The notes beneath the pieces were generated by a model. That model had not been told where the DNA came from. It was given only the letters and a program-made list of their open reading frames with translations, and did no database searches. A stretch of DNA of 64,000 nt from Scleromitrula shiraiana (lineage: Eukaryota; Ascomycota; Leotiomycetes; Helotiales; Sclerotiniaceae): positions 2,592,501-2,656,500 of the forward strand of contig JABELC010000001.1 in assembly GCA_028455995.1 (NCBI GenBank), given 5' to 3'. Positions 47,189 through 57,900 of the stretch are shown here, one piece after another. Position 1 is the stretch's first letter. Every line of letters begins with the position of its first letter. The position numbers and the translations under genes were made by a program.

Positions 47189-47340
47189 GTGGTTAGATTG
47201 GTCATTGATCCTTCTGTACATGGAGCCGGCAATGGTGGTCTTCTAATGGCATTTTTCAATGTACTTGCTGAAAGCGAGCAATCTGGCGGCGAGCAACACC
47301 CCGCTTCCACCTCATTAATGCGATATGGTGAGCGAAAATT
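47189..47340 (+). pseudogene. GNAT-type acetyltransferase fragment
   Basis: One open segment reads VVRLVIDPSVHGAGNGGLLM, matching the acetyl-CoA binding motif A of GNAT acetyltransferases (hydrophobic strand, then Q/R-x-x-G-x-G-x-x-L; here the Gln is His). It is followed by AFFNVLAESE. The sequence after it no longer follows the family (expected LYEKxGF), so the fragment is likely decayed. There is no complete ORF before or after it. The identification rests on one motif. Confidence 0.4.
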
Positions 47341-47570
47341 CTGGTATTGGGTGGGAAAACTACCCTGCCGCCTCTGTATTACCGGGAGATTAGACGCATT
47401 TGCGGAAAACGCTTGTTGCATATCTGTCACACATGGGAAGAGGTAGGAAATGGGAAGCATATGTATTCAACAAACAGAGAACGTGGCTATTATGGAAAGC
47501 TATTTTATAACTCTTTTTCTGATCTTGAGGTAGAGCTTAATTTTAAATTTAACTCGATACCAAACCATTC

Positions 47571-47990
47571 GTGACAGTGCCTGTTGTTGCTAAGACATAC
47601 AACGTCTACTTCGTGGCTGTCATTGCCATGGTAGGTGGTATGCTGTTTGTGCCTAGATCATGATTTTCTAACCAGAATACTAACAATTTGAAAGTCTGGC
47701 TTCGATATTTCTTCTACGAACGTTATTGCAAGAACAAAGCAACGCAAATAGTACCTTGGTGATCCACAAGGTCTTATTCGAGGTGTCATTAGATCATGCC
47801 TTTAAGCTAGTTGCTGCATCTATCATGGTTGGTCCCATTTCCAACAAATTGGGCTGTCGGCGTCAACTGGCTCTTCAACCTTGCTCTCGAATTTCGCTCC
47901 CGGTCTCTTCAATCCACCTGCTTTCAAAAATATCACTTACAAAATCTTCAACACCTTCAGTATACTCTGCTTTGCGGTAGCCGATAGAGA
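47571..47990 (+). pseudogene. MFS sugar-transporter relic with internal deletion
   Basis: Three pieces in order belong to a sugar-transporter (MFS) family protein. AKTYNVYFVAVIAMVGGMLF at 47600-47650 is the first membrane helix. After a likely intron come GFDISSTNVIARTKQ and YLGDPQGLIRG, interrupted by a TAG and a TAA, then VGPISNKLGCRR in another frame. The next recognisable phrase is AVGVNWLFNLALEF and PPAFKNITYKIFNTFSILCF at 47850-47975, which belongs near the last helices of the family. Roughly 300 residues between them are missing. Two stops and at least one frameshift show that this is dead. Confidence 0.7.
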
Positions 47991-48703
47991 CTTATGACAT
48001 TCACCCCTTCATACCGATTGGGATGTGAAAAAAATCGGTTCCAGCTAATGATAATACCAAGCGACAGGGCACGCAGTTATCCCTTCATCCCTTTATATCG
48101 GACAACCAGAACAACATACTCTCTCATTTGATATTGAATAATTGCAGTGTTATAATGTCTCATAAGAACACGGACATTCAAAGATGTTTCCTTTCAACAT
48201 CTATGTAAAATATAGAGTTTGTATTGAATATCGATCTTGAACTATCTAGTTTCTTTCGAATGTTATTTTGACATACAAGCAGAGCTAATTCGTTTTAATT
48301 ATCTATCATCGAACTAGACATTTAGAATCTTAACAGCTCGTGACTGATCACTCAAATTCAGGGTTCACTTATGCCAATAGATTATCATTAGTGCTACAAA
48401 AGCTTGCCGTCACATACGATGATTGTAGTTAGAGTGGTGTTATAGTTGAGTTTTATTGTTCACAAGAACAACAAGATCTTCGTTATACTGGGAAATGATA
48501 TTCGCCTTTTCTCAGAAAACCTCATGTTAATAATGTATAGAGGCATGTACACTAACTATCAAGAATCAATTACTAGCCAGATATGCAGATCCTCACTGCC
48601 ATACCTTGATAAGTTCTCTTCTCTTCAATGTTAGTTATCATTAATTCATGTCAAGTATTTGACACTATCCTATCCACCCGCAATGTCATACCATGCACAT
48701 CGA
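47991..48703. other. intergenic spacer with palindromic repeat copies
   Basis: GGACATTCAAAGATG and neighbouring CAACATCTATG/TTGAATATC at about 48170-48330 resemble the dispersed palindromic repeat. The small ORF 48446-48634 has no family character. Confidence 0.45.
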
Positions 48704-49780
48704 CTAGATGAAATCCTTGACTTGTTCTTCGTTCCACTCCCAGAACTTCTGCGCATTTCCGTTTCCACCTTCTTCATCCGGCTTGGTTGCATTGGTCAGG
48801 TCAGGTCTGAGTGGGGCAAATCTTCCCCCAAGGAATGACTACACGATGTTATGTCAGAAGTATGTTCAACAGGATCTGAGCTACTATGTTCGTTACTACT
48901 TACTCCAATCTTTTGTCCAATCTACTTTCTCAATAGTAACCTCGAGCGAAAACGCGGCAAATAGTTGACTACATACACCATTGATAACTGGGGATATAAC
49001 TGCATTGGCAATGATCTTGAGTGCCATGCCTGGATGTCTTGCCAATTGCATCTGAACATTTCTTGGATTGATCGGCACACTCACGATACCACCTTTCTTG
49101 TGTCGCCTAGCATACTCAACGCCCAGCATCCAATCACCGCATTTGCTAATTCCATAGCGATCAACGTGCGGTTTTAGTATATGGTAGTCTAAATCATCTA
49201 AATCGATACCGCGGTCTTTCGGTGCATACTGTGACAATCCAAAAGATGAGAGCCAGATAACGCGGACAGTATTTGGGGGCTCTGTCAGAGCTGTCGCAGC
49301 TAGAATAGGCGTAAGTAGTTTGGTGAGGAGGAATGCTCCAACGCAGTTCACGCCCAAAGCAAGTTCATGGCCTTGCACTGTCTTGAGAGGCGGGTCGGAC
49401 GGCCCAACCATTACGCCTAGATTATTGAAGACGACATGGAGTTTAGTTTCCTGAACGAGAAAACTTTCAGCGGCAGTTTTCACTTTCGTCAGATCGGCGA
49501 GATCTATTGACAAAAATATGAGTCTACCGTTAGACTTTGGTGCCGTCTTCTTTATCGCCACAATGGCTTCAGTTGTCTTTGACTCGGAACGACAGCCGAG
49601 ATAGACTTTGGCGTTCTTAGCGTATAGAGTGCGTGCCAGCTCGTATCCCATGCCACTGTTAGCTCCCGTAATCAAGTATACCTTGTTCTGCAAGTCATCG
49701 GGGATATTCTCTGAGGTGAAAGCGGGTTTTGGGGGGAAGAACTGAGTCCAGGAGCTACGGAACGAAGCGCTTGGGGGCAT
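48704..49780 (-). CDS. short-chain dehydrogenase/reductase, last exon frameshifted
   Basis: Minus exon 1 is 48904-49780 and exon 2 is 48704-48838. The NAD(P)-binding TGANSGMG is at residues 38-45, NNLG (NNAG position) at 119-122, and the catalytic Ser near 178 with Tyr209 and Lys213 in YGISK, so the Rossmann core is complete. The layout resembles the WW-oxidoreductase/light-induced alcohol dehydrogenase type of fungal SDR. After splicing, exon 2 should continue IIPWG then RFAPLRPDLTNATKP... to KDFI, but five C at 48825-48829 instead of four shifts the frame after IIPWG and gives a stop 12 residues into exon 2. The C-terminal 40 residues, normally present in this type, are thus lost. It is either a sequencing error in the homopolymer or a recent inactivation. 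Confidence 0.75.
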
Positions 49781-51982
49781 TTTGTTGAAGTTTTCTGTTA
49801 CGCAGTATCAAGTTATCGTCGCTATTGGAACTTTGAGTAGAAGGAAACGAATCAGGTTGATGATAAGGTTTTCAATCCACTCCAATTGTTGCTCAAACCG
49901 TTGCTTCGACCGTGCTTATTTCACCGTGCCTCTTTCAGATGTTAATATATCAGGAAGCTCAGTGAATTGTTGTACAGCTAATGATCTATTATTAGATAAC
50001 GTGCATTTAAATCTGGCAAGGCTGGGTACTAGATCTATTGGCAATCATATATGCTTTGATTTATAAGCTATATATTCTAACGATAAGTTTATACCTAGGT
50101 AGATCTGTTTGTTTACTTGGGGACTGAGTATTGCTTGTCATGAGTGTTAGCAGTTGACTAAAACTTGATCAAATAGTATGTGGAAGATTGGGAGTATCAT
50201 TTGCTAGGTGATTCATTCTAAGCCATATTTATAAGTGCCCTTTTATTTTTGGAGGATTTGTTGAAGACTAGAGATGTCCTAGATGTGATCTCCGTTAATT
50301 AATACTATAGAAATTTGGTCAAACACATACCTAGGTAGCCATGGCGCTCTCACTCTGTCAATCTTGTTTACCGTTATGAAGTCCATGGTATTCCCCGCTT
50401 GTCAAGATGCCTGGTGCCGGTGTCAGTTCTGGGAGAGCTATGATCGCCGCTTATGAAGCTAGTCTCTGAGATATAGTTGGTGAAGTGTGGGGTTGTTAGT
50501 ATCGTATGTGATTGTTCAAACTGAGGGATCATACTGGAGCTATCATGCTATGATTTTGAAGGAATTGGGACCCTTTCTTAGCATAACAACACTACCGAGT
50601 TTTTTTTTTTTTCAACGATATCCTTGAATTCGTGGCTTTAAAACACCAAGCTAACATATTTGGATATCTATTGTCCTGAAAAAACAAACAGACTACTATT
50701 AAATTTCATCCAGACTCTCATAATTTTTTCTTAATGATTCTGCAACCCCTTAACGAAATATATCAATTGATTAACACTTTCTATGGCACCTGTATCTTTT
50801 CTGGGGTTGTTCGTTACACGGGTGCTAATGAAAACTAGTAAACTATAAAAAGAGCTAAGCTAGCTTGACGTGAGGCCGCTACCTAGCATAACATCCAGCC
50901 TTAAAGCTTACAGTAACGAACTGCACGCCAGTACTAATTGTGGAGGATCTCATGGTGAAGATGATATGACTAACTTGTAGATTCAGCCGCTTATCGAGAC
51001 TGCATTCGCGCCAGTGCGAGAATGGAGACAAGATAACTGACTTTTATAGAAGCTAGGATGGTAATTGCCTGTCGGCGACCAGGTATTTGTCTCGTACATT
51101 ATATGAAGCCTTTTCGGATAGTGCTGCACTGAACTGCTGCCAATATGTTTGTTTGACATGAGAGAATCTTACACTCTATTTCCTCACTATGAGGAGTGCT
51201 GATCTTTCAATTCAACAATTAGAATATCAAATTGTGCTTATTCTCCAATTCAACATCAATTGTTGTTATTCTGATTGTCTAACTAAGCAAGGTGGTGAAT
51301 GAATGAATGAAAGAATGAATGAATTATTAGTATCAACCCATCTCGGATATGAGCTTAGTCATGATAAGCTGGTTTAATTCTAGTATGTTTACTCGCGTAC
51401 GTAAAGGCAAGGGGATCTAGGACCGAAAGTATCTCGCACTTCAGCCGCAATAATGAAAAATTGATACATCTTACAGTATTCGCGAATTATTAGAATACCA
51501 TGTATGTACAACTGATTTTTGTAGTGGAAATTGCTGGCGGGAAATTGAGTTTTTGATATTTCGATTGAGGGGTAAAATTGATTCAAAGAATCCTATCTTT
51601 GCAGAAAATAGAAGATTACCTTTACTTGTTAACTCGTCGAAACGAGCCGCTCCAAGTTATCTCATTCGAGTTGTTCATTTATTGACACTAACTTCAAACT
51701 TTATATCAACATAATCATCGAGTACTAGTGTATCGCGTGAATGATGAACGAATTTGAATCATCGCAAGCTCTAGGTACCTGGCAAGGCAGCACACGGGGC
51801 ATTATGGCCTCATCAATCAAGATGTCCAATTTCAAAGATAGGCCACCCGGGGATAGCCCAACTAATAGGCTAGGAAGGTTCAAAAGTTTAGACAGCACTG
51901 TTGCATCAGGTATACTATATAATAAGGATTGTAGTTCCCCATTGCTTTACAAGTTATCGGCGCCCAAGCCTCATCCTTCAAG
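49781..51982. other. intergenic region, 2.2 kb
   Basis: Upstream region of the dehydrogenase (minus) and of the giant repeat gene (plus). A degenerate ATTCAACAATTAGAATATC-type repeat lies near 51205-51285, and a GAATGAAT microsatellite near 51297-51320. The ORF 51741-51986 overlaps the giant gene's promoter and has no family character. Confidence 0.45.
51916..51925 (+). promoter_or_regulatory. TATA box of the giant repeat-protein gene
   Basis: TATATAATAA lies 67 bases upstream of the ATG at 51983, a suitable spacing for a leader of about 35 bases. It supports that start and suggests regulated expression. Confidence 0.55.
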
Positions 51983-54900
51983 ATGAAGCCTCATACGCCT
52001 TTATTAGTCACTCTTTTGGCGCCCTTTTCACTTGCGGCAACCATTTGTACCCCTACTTATGTGTACTGTGACTTGGTATGTAACGAGCTTGAACAACAAT
52101 AGATGAATACCTGTTTGCTAACCATAAATCAGAACGATTCTCTTCTAGCTTTGAGGGAGCATACCGACTCTGGACCAAGGTTTTGTGCGAACTATCTGGA
52201 AAATGATCGAACCGACCATCCCTCTTACATTCCAGGGACAGCATCAGTGTCCGAGCTTACTGCTGCTTGTCAATGTTTGTTGAAGGTTCAAAACCCAACC
52301 TTTCCGAATAACCCACCACCGGTTATCCCAGGTCCTATTGGTCCACCTCCCGTTGGGCCGGGCTTCCCCGTCACAACTCAAGTGATTACCAAATATCTGA
52401 CTTCGACTATCTACGGCTTTTCTACATATATGACTCGCGGAAGAACCTCAACCAGCACTTCGGTAGACTATGTTACTGTTACTACTATTGTTGAGACACT
52501 TGTCCCCCCAACCCCTGAGGTGACAACTGAGTATACTACTTCGACTGTGTACGCTACTTCCACCCGAACAAGTCTTGGCAATGTGGTTACAGAAACTATG
52601 GTCAGCTACGTGACTGTTACTCCTATTGCTACGAATACCATATTGCCTGTTCCGAACCCAGAATCTACGTTCCAGTCTGCTACTTCAAACGTATTTACAA
52701 GTGACGGGCAGGTTTACACAAGCACTGTTCTGGATTTCACAACTGTTCCTGCTGGTACCGAATTATCGTCTGCGATTACAACACCGCAAGCGACCAATTC
52801 ACCGCCACTTCCGAATTATACGACGAGTTATCCATTCGGCAATTCTACTTCATTGAGTCTCCCAACAGGAAGCGGACCTGGATCTCTACCATCTTCGTTG
52901 CCGATTTCTGGAACAGGAGACTCGTCAGGGAATGGAGGGTCTGGGGGTCAAAGTCTGACCTCGTCAGTTCCTTTGGGAACCGGATCTCTACCATCTTCGT
53001 TGCCGATTTCTGGAACTGGGAATGGATCAGGAAATGGAGGATCTGGGGGTCAAAGTCTGACCTCGTCAGTTCCTTTGGGAACCGGATCTCTACCATCTTC
53101 GTTGCCGATTTCTGGAACTGGGAATGGATCAGGAAATGGAGGATCTGGGATCTTAAGTCTCACCTCCTCCATTCCTTTGGGAACTGGGTCTCTACCATCT
53201 TCGTTGCCGATTTCTGGAACCGGGGATGGATCAGGAAATGGAGGATCTGGGATCTTAAGTCTCACCTCCTCCATTCCTTTAGGAACTGGATCTTCACCAT
53301 CTTCCTTACCAATCACTGGAACTGGAAATGGATCAGGAAACGGTGGATCCGGAGGTCTGACTTTGACTTCTTCTATTCCAACAGGGACTGATCTTCCATC
53401 TTCCCTGCCAGTCTCTGGAACTGGAGATTCGTCAGGAAATGGAGGATCTGGGAGTTTGACTTTAACCTCACCCATCCCATCGGTCACTGGAAATCCAAAT
53501 CCACTGAACTCAACGTCTTCAATTCCTTTTGGAACAGGGTCTCTCCCATCCTCAATTTCTCTTTCTGAAACTGGTTCATCTACGTTGCCTCTTTCTGAAA
53601 CTGGAGACTCGTCAGGAAATGGCGGATCAGCAGGCTTGACTATAACATCTTCGCTCTCATCGGCCACTGGAAATCCAATTCCACTGAACTCAACCTCTTT
53701 CCTCCCCACCGGCACTGGAAATCCAATTTCACTGAACTCAACTTCTTTCCTCCCCACCAGCACTGGAAATCCAATTTCACTAAACTCAACCTCTTTCCTC
53801 CCCACCGGCACTGGAAATCCAATTTCACTGAACTCAACTTCTTTCCTCCCCACCAGCACTGAAAATCCAATTCCACTGAACTCAACCTCTTTCCTCCCCA
53901 CCGGCACTGGAAATCCAATTCCACTGAACTCAACCTCTTTCCTCCCCACCGGCACTGGAAATCCAATTCCACTGAACTCAACCTCTTTCCTCCCCACCGG
54001 CACTGGAAATCCAATTCCACTGAACTCAACCTCTTTCCTACCCACCGGCACTGGAAATCCAATTTCACTGAATTCAACCTCTTCAGTCACTTTGGGAACA
54101 GGATCTCTTTCTTCATCCTTACCTTTGTCCGAAACAGGAGATTCTTCCGGGAACGGAGGATCCGCAGGGCTGACGATAACTTCCTCGCTGCCGTCGGGAA
54201 CTGGATATCCAAGTCCACAAAACTCAACTGTTTCGCTTCCTTCAGGAACAGGATCTCTTGCTTCATCCTTACCTTTGTCCGAAACAGGAGATTCTTCCGG
54301 GAATGGAGGATCCGCAGGGCTGACGATAACTTCCTCGCTGCCGTCGGGAACTGGATATCCAATTCCACAAAACTCAACTGTTTCGCTTCCGTCAGGAACA
54401 GGATCTCTTTCTTCCTCATTACCTCTCTCCGAAACAGGAGATTCCTCTGGGAATGGAGGTTCCGCAGGTTTGACTATCACTGCTTCCATTTCATCAGGGA
54501 CTGAACTACCAACTCTACCGACTTCGACGTTATCGCTACCGTCAGGAACAGGATCTCTGTCTTCCTCGTTACCGTTTTCTGAAACTGGTGATTCATCAGG
54601 GAATGGGGGATCTGCAGGATTAACGATAACTGCTTCACTTTCGGGGAGTGAATCATTATCTCTACCAACTTCGACGATATCGCTACCATTAGGAACAGGA
54701 TCTCTGTCATCTTCACTACCGTTTTCTGAAACTGGTGATTCATCAGGGAACGGGGGATCTGCAGGATTAACGATAACTGCTTCACTTTCGGGGAGTGAAT
54801 CATTATCTCTACCAACTTCGACGATATCGCTACCATTAGGAACAGGGTCTCTGTCATCTTCACTACCGTTTTCTGAAACTGGTGATTCATCAGGGAATGG

Positions 54901-57900
54901 GGGATCTGCAGGATTAACGATAACTGCTTCACTTTCGGGGAGTGAATCATTACCTCTACCAACTTTCAGCTCACAACAATCTTCAGGAACAGAATCTTTG
55001 TCTTTACCGTTCTCTGAAACTGGTGACTCATCAGGGAATGGGGGATCTGCAGGATTAACGATAACTGCTTCACTAACGTCCAGTTCTACTTCTCCTAGCT
55101 CCACTGGATTCTGCAGCACCGATTCGGCAGCTATTGCCTTTGCCGCAGCTGGAACCATAGCAGTGAACTATTGTATTAGTCTATCTGCCCAAGCAACCGT
55201 TATAGTCTCAGTTAATCCAGTGCCCACAGTGATTAGCCCTCCTGTGATCACAAGCCCTCCCTTGGCCAAGAGAGTCCTGAATGCTATGAGAGGCAAACGA
55301 GCTAGAAGAATAGACATCTCTGTATTGCAGGACCCATTTCCATTTACATCCACTTACGGTTTGACGGAGCAATTGTCGGCCTGTGCTTGTATTTCTGTTC
55401 AGCCGACTCAAATCTCAAGTCCCACATCAATTGTTCTACCGTCAAGTACTTTGTCTACAATCTCGATTCCTGATGTTAGCGTCACTTCAGCCACTTTACC
55501 CACAGAGACTCTACCCACTTTCTCTAGTTCAGATGTGTTTTCACCGACGATTCCGATTCCTGATACCAGCATCACACTAATTACTTTACCTACGGAGACC
55601 TTCCCAATCCCAACATCTGATGTATCTGCACCATCGATTTCGATCCCTGATATCACATCAATCGTTTTACCGACAGAGACATTGCCTACATTCTCTAGCT
55701 CTGATATATCGATCTCGGTCCCTGATATCACATCAGTCGTTTTACCTACAAGCTCCATTCCCGACATCACATCGATCACATTGCCTACGATTTCTCTCCC
55801 CGATACATCTGACGTATCACTTCCGTCAACTTCGCTCCCAGTAATTCCATCGGTTACTTTGCCAACAATTTCCATCCCCGAGACATCTGATATATCTGCC
55901 CCCACGATTTCAATCCCTGACGTAACATCAATTACGTTGCCGACGATATCTATCCCTGATGTATCGACTGTCTTGCCAACAATCTCTGTTCCTGATGTAT
56001 CCACTATCTTGCCGACGATATCTATCCCTGATGTATCGACTGTCTTGCCAACAATCTCTGTTCCTGATGTGTCGACTATCTTGCCGACGATATCTATCCC
56101 AGATGTATCGACTATCTTGCCGACGATATCTGTTCCTGATGTGTCGACTATCTTGCCGACGATATCTATCCCAGATGTATCGACTGTCTTGCCAACAATC
56201 TCTGTTCCTGACTTGACAACTGACCTGCCTACGATATCTATCCCAGATGTTACATCTATCACCCTACCTACCATCTCCATCCCTGATGTATCGACTGTCT
56301 TGCCAACAATCTCTGTTCCTGACTTGACAACTGACCTGCCTACGATATCTATCCCAGATGTTACATCTATCACCCTACCTACCATCTCCATCCCTGATGT
56401 TTCAACTATCTTGCCTACGATTTCCATCCCAGATGTCACATCTATCCCTGATATATCTACTCTCCTACCCACGATATCTATCCCTGACGTGTCGACTCTC
56501 TTGCCTACGATCTCAATTCCTGATGTTACCTCGGCCGCTTTGCCTACGATTTCCATTCCTGGTATCACAATCCCTGGAATTACGATTACACCACCAACGA
56601 TTTCGATCCCTGATGTCACTTCGGTCTCGATTCCTGACATCACGATTCCGGGGATCACAACTATAGAGATACCTACGATTTCTATTCCTGATGTAACATC
56701 AATCCCTGACATCACTATTCCAGGCATAACAACCATAACACTGCCCACTATTTCTATTCCTGATTTGACCTCTATCTCTATACCCGAGATCACATCGATT
56801 CCGGATATCACGATTCCTGGTATTACAACAATAGAGATACCGACAATTTCTATTCCTGATCTGACCTCTATCTCTATACCCGAGATCACATCGATTCCGG
56901 ATATCACGATTCCTGGTATTACAACAATAGAGATACCGACAATTTCTATTCCTGATCTGACCTCTATCTCTATACCCGAGATCACATCGATTCCGGATAT
57001 CACGATTCCTGGTATTACAACAATAGAGATACCGACAATTTCTATTCCTGATTTGACCTCTATATCTATCCCCGAGATCACATCGATTCCGGATATCACG
57101 ATTCCTGGTATTACAACAATAGAGATACCGACAATTTCTATTCCTGATTTGACCTCTATATCTATCCCCGAGATCACATCGATTCCGGATATCACGATTC
57201 CTGGTATTACAACAATAGAGATACCAACGATTTCTATCCCTGATCTGACCTCTATATCTATCCCCGAGATCACATCGATCCCCGACATAACGATTCCTGG
57301 AATCACGACCATCCAAATTCCTACCATCTCTATTCCTGATGTCACGTCTATTCCAGATATCACGATCCCTGGGGTTACTACCATAGAGATACCCACCATC
57401 ACATCGATTCCAGATATCACTATCCCCGGTGTTACCACCATAGAAATCCCCACAATCTCCATCCCTGATATCACGTCTATTCCAGATATAACGATCCCAG
57501 GAGTTACTACCATAGAGATACCCACCATTACATCTATTCCAGATATTACTATCCCCGGTGTTACCACCATAGAAATCCCCACGATTTCCATCCCTGATAT
57601 CACGTCTATTCCAGATATAACGATCCCAGGAATTACTACCATAGAGATACCCACCATTACATCTATTCCAGATATTACTATCCCTGGGGTTACGACCATA
57701 GAGATACCAACTATTTCGATCCCTGATATCACGATCCCCGGAATCACAACTATAACTCCGCCTACCATCTCCATTCCTGATATCACATCCATCCCCGATC
57801 TCACATCTATTCCAGATATCACCATTCCAGGTGTTACAACGATAGAGATCCCCACTATCTCGATCCCTGACCTAACATCAGTTCCTGTCATCACATCAAT

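Noticed and set aside
51741..51986. 81-codon plus ORF just before the giant gene
   Set aside because: It covers the TATA box and the leader of that gene and stops a few bases into its coding region in another frame.
53050..55158. 702-codon minus-strand ORF antisense to the mucin region
   Set aside because: Same frame relation and same reason: few Tyr, His or Gln codons in the sense repeats. It is a shadow of the giant gene.
56699..57316. 205-codon minus ORF with RNRDIRNRCDLG repeats
   Set aside because: A second antisense reading of the 96-bp repeat, open only because the unit is a multiple of three.
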